Positions 1 to 5,509 of a stretch of 6,283 bases of DNA are shown here, in pieces. The notes beneath the pieces are model-generated. The model saw nothing but the letters and a program-made list of their open reading frames with translations. It searched no databases and was not told the origin of the DNA. Numbering within the stretch: position 1 is the first letter of the stretch; each line of letters opens with the position of its first letter. Both the position numbers and the translations under genes were made by a program. Source of the stretch: Armatimonadota bacterium (GTDB lineage Bacteria; Sysuimicrobiota; Sysuimicrobiia; Sysuimicrobiales; Humicultoraceae); NCBI GenBank assembly GCA_016199305.1, contig JACQGZ010000331.1, positions 1 to 6,283 of the forward strand. Direction: 5' to 3'.

Positions 1-63
1 GACTGGGCCTGACTGGACCGTTCTGGCGGTTACGCCCCTGAATTGCTGCCCGCCTCGCTGACC

Positions 64-648
64 ATGCGCATCGAGCCCATCACGCTCGAGGGAAGGGCCG
101 TCCGGTTAGAACCCCTGTCGTTCGAGCATCACGACGCCCTCTGCCAGGTTGGGTTGGACGGCGATCTCTGGCGCTGGGCGCCGGTGGCGGTGCATACACA
201 GGAAGAGATGCGCGGCTACATCGAGGCGGCGCTGCGGTCGCAGGAAGAGGGCGCGGCGCTACCCTTCGCTATCGTCGATCGGGTCTCCGGCCGGGTTGTC
301 GGCAGCACGCGCTACGGCAACATCGATGCGCGGAACCGGCGGCTGGAGATCGGATGGACCTGGATCGCCCGATCCTGGCAGCGGACGGCGATCAATACCG
401 AGTGCAAGTATCTGCTGCTACGGTACGCTTTTGAAACGCTGGGCTGCATCCGGGTCGAATTCAAGACCGACGCGCTGAACGCGCGCTCGCGCCAGGCGCT
501 GCTGCGCATCGGGGCGAAGGAGGAAGGGGTCTTCCGGAGCCACATGGTGACCTCGACGGGGAGGATTCGGGATTCCGTCTATTACAGCATCATTGAGGCA
601 GAGTGGCCGGCGATTAAGGGTCGATTGGAGGGGATGCTCCGGCGGTGA
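64..648 (+). CDS. GNAT family N-acetyltransferase (RimJ/RimL type)
   Basis: This 194-residue protein belongs to the RimJ/RimL-like GNAT fold, which moves an acetyl group from acetyl-CoA to an amine such as a protein N-terminus, an amino-sugar or a small molecule. The substrate here cannot be read from sequence. Family landmarks are an N-terminal beta strand (ITLEGRAVRLEPL, 6-18), the central strand EIGWTWI (95-101), the acetyl-CoA-binding turn WQRTAINTE (105-113) and helix, and the C-terminal strand and helix with N139-A-R-S-R followed by IGAKEEGVFR (149-158). The glycines of the usual Q/RxxGxG/A loop are replaced (Q106-R-T-A), as in some relatives. I chose the ATG at 64 because the family begins near RIEPITLEG; an in-frame TTG at 43 would add seven residues. 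Neither has a strong ribosome binding site. It is the first recognisable gene of a tight run, stopping 3 bases before sucC and in the same frame. Confidence 0.85.
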   Translation: MRIEPITLEGRAVRLEPLSFEHHDALCQVGLDGDLWRWAPVAVHTQEEMRGYIEAALRSQEEGAALPFAIVDRVSGRVVGSTRYGNIDARNRRLEIGWTWIARSWQRTAINTECKYLLLRYAFETLGCIRVEFKTDALNARSRQALLRIGAKEEGVFRSHMVTSTGRIRDSVYYSIIEAEWPAIKGRLEGMLRR

Positions 649-651
649 GCG

Positions 652-1764
652 ATGAAACTGCATGAGTATCAGGCCAAAGAGGTCTTTGCCCGTTACGGGA
701 TTCCCGTGCAGCGGGGGGTCGTCATCTCACGCCCGGATGAGGTCGACCGCCTGGACCTGCGCTATCCCGTGGTCGTCAAGGCGCAGGTGCTGGTCGGGGG
801 GCGGGGCAAGGCCGGCGGGATCAAACTGGCCGCGAACCCCGGGGAGGCGCGGCGGCACGCCCAGGCGATCCTGGGCATGTCGATCAAAGGGGAGCGGGTC
901 ACCCGGCTCCTGGTCGCAGAGGCCGCGAAGATCGAGAAGGAGTACTACCTGGCCTTCACGCTCGACCGGGCCGCGCGGCGCATGGTGGCGATCGCCTCCG
1001 CCGCGGGGGGGATCGACATCGAAGAGGTCGCCCGCGCCACCCCCGAGCGGATCGCTAAGCACTCCGTCGATCCGTCCCTGGGCTTCCTGCCGTTTCATGC
1101 CCGCGAACTCGGCGCGGCCATCGGCCTGCGCGGCGACCACCTTACGGCCTTCGCCGCTCTCGCCGCCTCCCTCTACCGATTGACGGTGCAGGAAGAGGCC
1201 GAACTCGCCGAGATCAACCCTCTGGCGGTGGCGGACGGCAAATTGGTGGCCGTGGACGCGAAACTGATCCTGGACGATAGCGCCGCCTTCCGCCACAAGG
1301 ATCGCCCGACCAATGAAGAGATGACCGACCTGGAGCGCGCCGCCCGGGAGGCTGGACTGTCCTACGTCGAACTGGACGGCGATCTGGCCGTCATCGGCAA
1401 CGGCGCGGGGCTGGTGATGTCCACGCTGGACGTCGTGGCACACTTCGGCGGCCGGCCGGCGAACTTCCTGGACGTGGGAGGCGGGGCGACGACCGAAAAC
1501 ATGACCGCCGCGATGGAGATCGTCCTGCGCAAGCCCGGCGTCCGGGCTCTCTTCATCAACATCTTCGGCGGGATCACCCGGTGTGACGACATCGCCCGCG
1601 CAATCGCGGCGCGCCCGCCGCGGGTGCCGGTGGCGGTGCGGCTGACCGGCACGAATGAGGAGGAAGGGCGGCGGATTCTGGAAGGGGCGGCGATCCACGC
1701 CTTCATCGGTCCGGAGGAGGCGGCGCAGGAGGCGGTTCGGCTGGCGAGAGGAGCACGATCATGA
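652..1764 (+). CDS. sucC: Succinyl-CoA ligase (ADP/GDP-forming), beta subunit
   Basis: This is the beta subunit of the TCA-cycle enzyme that interconverts succinyl-CoA and succinate with substrate-level phosphorylation; it pairs with SucD in the cytoplasm. The 370 residues are slightly shorter than the usual ~388, mainly from a compact stretch around residues 25-38. Residues 1-10 (MKLHEYQAKE) are the family's N-terminal signature. The ATP-grasp domain carries K43 and the glycine loop GGRGKAGG (49-56). Mg-nucleotide ligands are expected at E187-I-N189 (EINPLA) and D202. The C-terminal ligase domain shows GNGAGLVM (249-256), LDVGGGAT (273-280) and NIFGGITRCD (303-312), the helix region that faces the phosphohistidine of SucD. 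ADP versus GDP specificity cannot be told by eye. The ATG lies 3 bases after the acetyltransferase stop; only a weak GGTGAG precedes it, so translation is probably coupled. The stop overlaps the next start (ATGA). SucD lies about 1.3 kb downstream, not adjacent. Confidence 0.97.
   Translation: MKLHEYQAKEVFARYGIPVQRGVVISRPDEVDRLDLRYPVVVKAQVLVGGRGKAGGIKLAANPGEARRHAQAILGMSIKGERVTRLLVAEAAKIEKEYYLAFTLDRAARRMVAIASAAGGIDIEEVARATPERIAKHSVDPSLGFLPFHARELGAAIGLRGDHLTAFAALAASLYRLTVQEEAELAEINPLAVADGKLVAVDAKLILDDSAAFRHKDRPTNEEMTDLERAAREAGLSYVELDGDLAVIGNGAGLVMSTLDVVAHFGGRPANFLDVGGGATTENMTAAMEIVLRKPGVRALFINIFGGITRCDDIARAIAARPPRVPVAVRLTGTNEEEGRRILEGAAIHAFIGPEEAAQEAVRLARGARS
1748..1753 (+). promoter_or_regulatory. 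Ribosome binding site of the VOC gene
   Basis: GAGGAG lies 7 bases before the ATG at 1761, inside the last codons of sucC. It supports that start and independent ribosome loading at the ATGA overlap. Confidence 0.7.
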
Positions 1765-2171
1765 TCCGGGGAGTCGATTCCGTCGTCCTCTACGTCAAGG
1801 ATGTCGGGGCCTCGCTCCATTACTACCGCGATCTCCTGGGGTTCAGCGTGATCTTTGTCGCGCCAGATGAGGATGAGGGCGGCGTGGCGGGCCTGAAGGT
1901 CGGGACCGCCCGGCTGATCCTTCACTCCGATCAGGAGACACGCCCCGGATACCTTCCGGCGTCGGGCGTGCGTGGCAGAGGGGTGATCCTGCATTTCGAA
2001 GTGGATGACGTCGACCGCTATCATGCCGATCTGGTCGGCCGCGGAGTCGAGATCTCCCTGGCTCCCACGGATGAGTCCTGGGGGGCGCGCGCAATGTACC
2101 TGTACGATCCCGATGGCTACAACATTTCCTTCATTCAACGCGCTTCAGGCGGGGAAGGGCGACCGGGTTAG
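1761..2171 (+). CDS. VOC superfamily (glyoxalase/bleomycin-resistance fold) protein
   Basis: The 136-residue protein has two beta-alpha-beta-beta-beta modules of the vicinal oxygen chelate fold. Module 1 runs from VDSVVLYVKDV (5-15) through HYYRDLLGF (20-28) to ARLILHSD (50-57). Module 2 runs from VILHFEVDDVDRYHADL (75-91) through GVEIS (95-99) to YLYDPDGYNISFIQ (113-126). Many VOC enzymes use His/Glu metal ligands. By eye, the usual His of strand 1 is S7, the usual His opening module 2 is I76, and the usual Glu after DPDG is S123; H55 is the only candidate ligand left. It may therefore be metal-free, a binding or resistance protein, or a divergent enzyme; no substrate can be named. It sits between sucC (4-base overlap) and the phosphodiesterase (1-base gap). 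Methylmalonyl-CoA epimerase, tempting beside a succinyl-CoA enzyme, does not fit the motifs. Confidence 0.85.
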   Translation: MIRGVDSVVLYVKDVGASLHYYRDLLGFSVIFVAPDEDEGGVAGLKVGTARLILHSDQETRPGYLPASGVRGRGVILHFEVDDVDRYHADLVGRGVEISLAPTDESWGARAMYLYDPDGYNISFIQRASGGEGRPG

Positions 2172-2172
2172 C

Positions 2173-3072
2173 GTGCGACGCCCTCTCGCCCCCACGCCTC
2201 TCCTGGCGCTCCTCGTCGTGGCCGTCGGCATCGCTGCGCCGGGAACAACGCAGGCGCGGGCGCCGGCCGCCGTTGCGCGCCACGTCATCATCCTCAGCCT
2301 GGACGGGGCGCGGGCCGATGCCCTGCAGCGGGTCTGGCCGCCGTCCCTGCGGGAGCAGGGCGCGGCCTCCTGGTCGGCCCGGACGACCCTGCCCAGCAGC
2401 ACCCTGCCGTCGCACACCTCGATGGTGACCGGCGTGGGCCCCGAGACGCACCACGTGCGGTTCAATGACTGGCACCCCGGGCAGCCGCGGCTCGCCCTGC
2501 CGTCCATCTTCACAGAGGTCCGCCGGGGCGGGGGCACCGTCCGGCTGCTCGTGGCCAAGCGCAAACTGGAGTTTCTCGCCGCTGCGGAGCTCGTGACGTA
2601 CCTCAGTTTTCCGCGGCACCGGCAGGGGGATGTGATCGAGACCGCCGGGCGAACGTTTGCGGAGGAGCGTCCCACGCTCCTCTTCATCCACGTGGCCGAT
2701 CCCGACGACGCCGGCCACCGCGACGGCTGGATGTCCGAGCCATATCTGAATGTCATCGCCGAGGCGCCGCTGCTGGTGGCCCGCCTCCTCCGTGACGTGG
2801 CCGCGGCGGGGCGGCTGGGCGAGACGCTGCTGATCGTGACGGCGGACCACGGGGGTCACGACCGCACGCACGGGACGGCGCGACCAGAAGATGTGACCAT
2901 CCCCTGGGTCGCCCTGGGCGGCGCGGCGCGGGCGGGGGCCACGCTGACCCAGCCGATCATGACCTACGACACGGCGGCCACGGTCCTGCAGGCGCTGGGC
3001 ATCCCCATTCCCCCTGGGTGGCAGGGGCGGCCGGTCACCGACGCGCTGGCGGCCGAGGTGCCGAAGAGGTGA
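2173..3072 (+). CDS. Exported alkaline-phosphatase-superfamily phosphodiesterase (NPP-like)
   Basis: This 299-residue hydrolase is of the type I phosphodiesterase/nucleotide pyrophosphatase class in the alkaline phosphatase superfamily, two-metal enzymes that cleave phosphate esters. Residues 1-30 look like a signal peptide: MRRP n-region, hydrophobic LLALLVVAVGIAA (10-22) and an ARA cleavage site near residue 30, so it should act outside the cytoplasmic membrane. Active-site blocks are LSLDG with D44, STLPSHTS with likely nucleophile T77, PDDAGH with D178 and H182, ADHGGH with D225 and H226, and a later His (H229 or H233). It is shorter than many NPP proteins (often 370-400), so the substrate-binding insert is probably reduced; the substrate is unknown. 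I chose GTG 2173 because the same frame upstream is only a shadow of the VOC gene and because the signal peptide starts exactly here. The purine run at 2151-2159 is rather distant as a ribosome site. It sits between the two succinyl-CoA ligase genes. Confidence 0.85.
   Translation: MRRPLAPTPLLALLVVAVGIAAPGTTQARAPAAVARHVIILSLDGARADALQRVWPPSLREQGAASWSARTTLPSSTLPSHTSMVTGVGPETHHVRFNDWHPGQPRLALPSIFTEVRRGGGTVRLLVAKRKLEFLAAAELVTYLSFPRHRQGDVIETAGRTFAEERPTLLFIHVADPDDAGHRDGWMSEPYLNVIAEAPLLVARLLRDVAAAGRLGETLLIVTADHGGHDRTHGTARPEDVTIPWVALGGAARAGATLTQPIMTYDTAATVLQALGIPIPPGWQGRPVTDALAAEVPKR
3066..3072 (+). promoter_or_regulatory. Ribosome binding site of sucD
   Basis: GAGGTGA overlaps the stop codon of the phosphodiesterase and lies 4 bases before the GTG at 3077. 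It decides the GTG start of sucD and ties its translation to the upstream gene. Confidence 0.7.
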
Positions 3073-3076
3073 GCCT

Positions 3077-3949
3077 GTGCCGATCCTGATCGACGAGCGC
3101 ACCCGCGTCCTGGTCCAGGGGATCACCGGCTATCAGGCGGAGTTCCATACGCAGCGGATGCTGGAGTTCGGCGCGAAGGTGGTGGCGGGCACCCGGCCGG
3201 GCAAGGGCGGGACCGCCGTGCACGCCGTGCCGGTCTTCGATACGGTCGCGGAGGCGGTGGCCCAGACGGGCGCTACCGCCTCCTGCCTCTTCGTGCCGGC
3301 CGCGGCCGCCAAGGATGCGGCGATGGAGGCGATCGCCCACCGCCTCGACCCCGTCGTGATCATCACCGAGCACCTCCCGGTGCACGACGCGGTGGCGGTG
3401 ATGGCCTATGCGCGCGCGCAGGGGGTGCGCGTGATCGGTCCCAACTGCCCCGGGCTGACCTCCCCGGGCCGCTGCAAGATGGGCATCATGCCAAACCACC
3501 TCTTCCGGCAGGGCCCGGTGGGGGTGGTCTCCCGCAGCGGCACCCTGACCTATGAGATCGTGGCCGCCCTGACGCGGGCGTCCATCGGGCAGTCCACGGC
3601 GGTGGGGCTGGGCGGCGATCCCGTCGTGGGGATGTCCTTCGAAGACGCGCTGGCGCTCTTCGGCCAGGATCCGCAGACCGAGGCCGTGGTGCTGATCGGG
3701 GAGATCGGGGGCAGCGCCGAGGAGGCGGCCGCGCGCCACATCGCGGCGGGATTTCCCAAGCCGGTGGTGGCCTACATCGCGGGGCGGACCGCGCCGCCGG
3801 GCAAACGCATGGGGCACGCGGGAGCGGTCATCTCCGGCAGCGAGGGGACGGCGGCGTCCAAGATTGAGGCCCTCACGGCGGCTGGCGCGGCGGTGGCGGA
3901 TCTCCCGGGACAGGTGGCCGGGCTGGTGCAGGCCCGCCTGCGAGCGTAG
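3077..3949 (+). CDS. sucD: Succinyl-CoA ligase (ADP/GDP-forming), alpha subunit
   Basis: The alpha subunit binds CoA and carries the histidine that is transiently phosphorylated during the succinyl-CoA/succinate reaction. Its 290 residues match the family length. The Rossmann-like CoA domain begins at [16 protein letters not shown] (3-18) followed by EFHT (22-25). GPNCPG (121-126), SRSGTLTYE (152-160) and GLGGDP (177-182) are family signatures, and H247 in GHAGA is the phosphorylated histidine. The GTG start is supported by the GAGGTGA site and by the expected N-terminus. It closes the five-gene run: the stop at 3947-3949 is followed by a 70-base gap with no coding sense. It should assemble with SucC from 652, although the VOC and phosphodiesterase genes lie between them. 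Nothing looks broken, and key residues are present in both subunits. Confidence 0.97.
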   Translation: MPILIDERTRVLVQGITGYQAEFHTQRMLEFGAKVVAGTRPGKGGTAVHAVPVFDTVAEAVAQTGATASCLFVPAAAAKDAAMEAIAHRLDPVVIITEHLPVHDAVAVMAYARAQGVRVIGPNCPGLTSPGRCKMGIMPNHLFRQGPVGVVSRSGTLTYEIVAALTRASIGQSTAVGLGGDPVVGMSFEDALALFGQDPQTEAVVLIGEIGGSAEEAAARHIAAGFPKPVVAYIAGRTAPPGKRMGHAGAVISGSEGTAASKIEALTAAGAAVADLPGQVAGLVQARLRA

Positions 3950-3970
3950 GACGCCGCCCGGGGTTTTTGA

Positions 3971-3999
3971 AAGCCCGCCGTCGGCCTGCGGTGGGGCTT
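3971..3999 (+). other. Imperfect hairpin between sucD and the PspC gene
   Basis: AAGCCCGCCG pairs with CGGTGGGGCTT around an 8-base loop, giving about 10 pairs with one bulged G and one G-T pair. No T-run follows (the next bases are CGGC), so it is not a standard intrinsic terminator. A run of five T lies before it, at 3964-3968. It could be a T-less terminator for the sucD operon, a 3' end stabiliser, or chance in GC-rich DNA. It covers the place where a -35 box would be expected for the TATAAT at 4004. Confidence 0.35.
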
Positions 4000-4003
4000 C
4001 GGC

Positions 4004-4009
4004 TATAAT
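4004..4009 (+). promoter_or_regulatory. Candidate -10 box (TATAAT) for the PspC-holin genes
   Basis: A perfect TATAAT stands out in GC-rich surroundings, in the only sizeable intergenic gap. It ends 10 bases before the ATG at 4020, so transcription would start near 4016 and leave a leader of only a few bases. No good -35 is seen at 16-18 bases spacing; the TTGAAA at 3967-3972 is about 31 bases away. GAGGG at 4011-4015 looks like a ribosome site with a 4-base spacer but would fall outside a transcript beginning at 4016. Either the mRNA is nearly leaderless or the true start of transcription is elsewhere. Confidence 0.5.
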
Positions 4010-4019
4010 TGAGGGCGCC

Positions 4020-4220
4020 ATGGTCAAGCGGCTCACCCGGTCCAGGCAGCATCGAATGCTGGCGGGCGTCTGTGGGGGGATCGCCGAGTATTCCAACGTC
4101 GATCCTACGGTGGTTCGTCTGATCTGGGCGTTCGCCACAATCTTCCCGCCGACATTCTTCATCGGCCTCTTCGGCTATCTGCTCTGCTGGCTGATCATTC
4201 CGGAGGAATCTCCCGCATGA
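4020..4220 (+). CDS. PspC-domain small membrane protein (YvlC-like)
   Basis: The 66 residues form a nearly bare PspC domain: basic start KRLTRSRQHRMLAG, the signature AGVCGGIAEY (15-24), D28-P-T, then a long hydrophobic stretch VVRLIWAFATIFPP plus FFIGLFGYLLCWLIIP (31-61) that spans the membrane once or as a tight hairpin. PspC proteins are linked to envelope-stress sensing; in Bacillus the PspC-domain protein YvlC is encoded next to YvlD, the same pairing as here. I use the ATG at 4020; the same frame is open further upstream, but only as a shadow of sucD. The stop overlaps the next start by ATGA, so the two proteins are probably made together. A TATAAT lies just upstream. A sensor role for this copy is inferred from family only. 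Confidence 0.9.
   Translation: MVKRLTRSRQHRMLAGVCGGIAEYSNVDPTVVRLIWAFATIFPPTFFIGLFGYLLCWLIIPEESPA
4202..4207 (+). promoter_or_regulatory. Ribosome binding site of the YvlD-like gene
   Basis: GGAGGA lies 9 bases before the ATG at 4217, within the end of the PspC gene. It favours the first of two consecutive ATG codons (4217 over 4220). Confidence 0.7.
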
Positions 4221-4564
4221 TGGCCCGGTTCCTGGCGCGCTGGCTGTTCAACGCCGTCGCCATCTACCTGACGACGCTGATCATCAAGGGCATTCAGGTG
4301 CCGGAGCCGGTGGCGGTGAACACAATCATCGCCGCGCTGATCCTGGGGATCGTCAACGCCTTCATCCGCCCCATCGTGCTGGTCCTGACGCTGCCGGCCA
4401 ACATCGTCACCCTGGGGCTGTTCACCCTGGTGGTGAACACGGTGATGCTCTATCTCGTCGCTGCGGTGACGCCGCTGCAGATCGCCACCTTCTGGTCCGC
4501 CTTCATAGGGGCGCTGGTCATTGCGGTCATCAGCATCCTCCTCGGCCACATCTTCCGCCCGTAA
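4217..4564 (+). CDS. YvlD/phage-holin-4-like integral membrane protein
   Basis: This 115-residue protein is almost entirely membrane, with about four hydrophobic segments near residues 6-23, 33-50, 53-83 (long, with a central loop) and 92-112. The family signature is seen in NAFIRPIVLVLTLP (47-60), followed by N62 and the TLGLF motif (65-69). Databases often call the family 'phage holin family 4', but these are ordinary chromosomal membrane proteins and nothing here suggests a phage. In Bacillus the relative YvlD is encoded beside the PspC-domain protein YvlC, in a set tied to cell-envelope stress. The molecular activity is not known to me. It overlaps the PspC gene by four bases and ends 19 bases before the likely start of rapZ, so all may be co-transcribed. 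Confidence 0.9.
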   Translation: MMARFLARWLFNAVAIYLTTLIIKGIQVPEPVAVNTIIAALILGIVNAFIRPIVLVLTLPANIVTLGLFTLVVNTVMLYLVAAVTPLQIATFWSAFIGALVIAVISILLGHIFRP

Positions 4565-4583
4565 GCGCCGGCGGCGGGCGGGG

Positions 4584-5507
4584 GTGCCCGGCCCCGCCGA
4601 ACTGGAGGCGGTCCTGCGCCGGCGCGACGGCAGGCGGGCGGCCGACGGGCTCCTCCTGCTCATCATCACGGGGCTCTCCGGGGCGGGGAAATCCTACGCC
4701 ATGAGGGTCTTCGAGGATCTGAACTTCTTCGTGGTGGACAACCTGCCGCCCCAGCTGCTCTCCAAGTTCGCCGACCTCTGCCTGCACTCGGACGGCAAGG
4801 TCCAGCGGGTGGCCGTGGTCACCGACATCCGCGGGGGTGAGTTCTTCGACGACCTCTTCGGCGCCCTGGGGGAACTGGAGCGGCTGAGCGTGGCCCACCA
4901 GATCCTCTACCTGGACGCCTCCGACGAGGTGCTGGTGCGCCGGTTCAAGGAGACGCGGCGCAAGCATCCCCTGGCGCAGGGGCGGACCATCCTTCAGGGC
5001 ATCCGCGCGGAGCGCCGGCGCCTGGAGGCGGTGAAGGAGCGCGCCGATAAGATCATCGACACCTCCTCGCTCAGCGTGCGCGACCTGCGCGACGAGATCA
5101 TGGCCACCTACGTGCGCGGCGAACGCGCCGGGGCCCTCGAGGTCAGCATCATCTCCTTCGGCTACAAGCACGGCCTGCCGATGGACGCGGACCTGGTCTT
5201 CGACGTCCGCTTCCTCCCCAACCCGCACTACCAGCCGGCGCTGCGTCCGCTCCCCGGAGCCAGCCCCCAGGTGCGCCGCTTCGTCCTCGGGCAGCGGGAG
5301 ACGCGGGCGTTCATCCGGCATCTCTATCGGATGGTGGATTACCTTCTGCCCCAGTTCGTGCAGGAAGGGAAGACGCACCTGTCGGTGGCCATCGGGTGTA
5401 CCGGCGGCAAGCACCGCTCGGTCGTCCTCGCCGATGAACTGAGCGCGCACCTCCGCGGCCGCGGCTTCAAGGTGCGCGTGCGCCACCGCGACGTCCGCCG
5501 GGAGTAA
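4584..5507 (+). CDS. rapZ: RapZ/YvcJ-family nucleotide-binding protein
   Basis: RapZ in E. coli is an adaptor that delivers the GlmZ small RNA to RNase E and so tunes glucosamine-6-phosphate synthesis; the Bacillus relative YvcJ binds and hydrolyses ATP/GTP. The RNA partner in this organism is unknown. Numbering from the GTG at 4584 (307 residues), the P-loop GLSGAGKS is at 30-37, followed by F-E-D-L and VVDNLPPQLL (50-59). LYLDASDEVLVRRF (108-121) and ETRRKHPL (123-130) follow. The C-terminal domain carries ISFGYKHG (190-197), VFDVRFLPNP, GCTGGKHRS (271-279) and a basic RHRD tail. Family members usually begin only a few residues before the P-loop strand, so this one has about 20 extra residues. 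The start is uncertain: GTG 4584 lacks a clean ribosome site, whereas a CTG at 4614 has GGAGG five bases before it. It is followed after two bases by yvcK, the classic pairing. Confidence 0.94.
   Translation: MPGPAELEAVLRRRDGRRAADGLLLLIITGLSGAGKSYAMRVFEDLNFFVVDNLPPQLLSKFADLCLHSDGKVQRVAVVTDIRGGEFFDDLFGALGELERLSVAHQILYLDASDEVLVRRFKETRRKHPLAQGRTILQGIRAERRRLEAVKERADKIIDTSSLSVRDLRDEIMATYVRGERAGALEVSIISFGYKHGLPMDADLVFDVRFLPNPHYQPALRPLPGASPQVRRFVLGQRETRAFIRHLYRMVDYLLPQFVQEGKTHLSVAIGCTGGKHRSVVLADELSAHLRGRGFKVRVRHRDVRRE
5500..5504 (+). promoter_or_regulatory. Ribosome binding site of yvcK
   Basis: GGGAG at the end of rapZ lies 5 bases before the GTG at 5510. It favours that start over the ATG at 5552, which has no ribosome site and sits inside the repeat tract. 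Confidence 0.65.
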
Positions 5508-5509
5508 CC

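Noticed and set aside
1..63. Frame 2 is open from the window edge to TGA 59-61, possibly the tail of an upstream gene.
   Set aside because: Only 19 codons, with no recognisable family motif; a different frame is also open to 39-41. Too little to call a gene.
1761..2171. Methylmalonyl-CoA epimerase, because of length and the succinyl-CoA context.
   Set aside because: The N-terminal D-H-I/V metal motif, the GxGxHH motif and the terminal Glu are absent.
2005..2172. Upstream extension of the phosphodiesterase frame into the VOC gene.
   Set aside because: It overlaps the end of a real gene and would bury the signal peptide; the GTG at 2173 gives a proper N-terminus.
3918..3968. Rho-independent terminator built from CCGGGC (3918) and GCCCGG (3956) before five T.
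   Set aside because: The arms are six bases, 32 bases apart, and one lies inside sucD; the T-run is short. Not strong enough to annotate.
3864..4019. Upstream extension of the PspC frame into sucD.
   Set aside because: It overlaps sucD out of frame and has no family similarity; PspC homology begins near the ATG at 4020.
4217..4564. A prophage lysis holin.
   Set aside because: The sequence fits the chromosomal YvlD-like family beside a PspC gene, and no phage genes are nearby.
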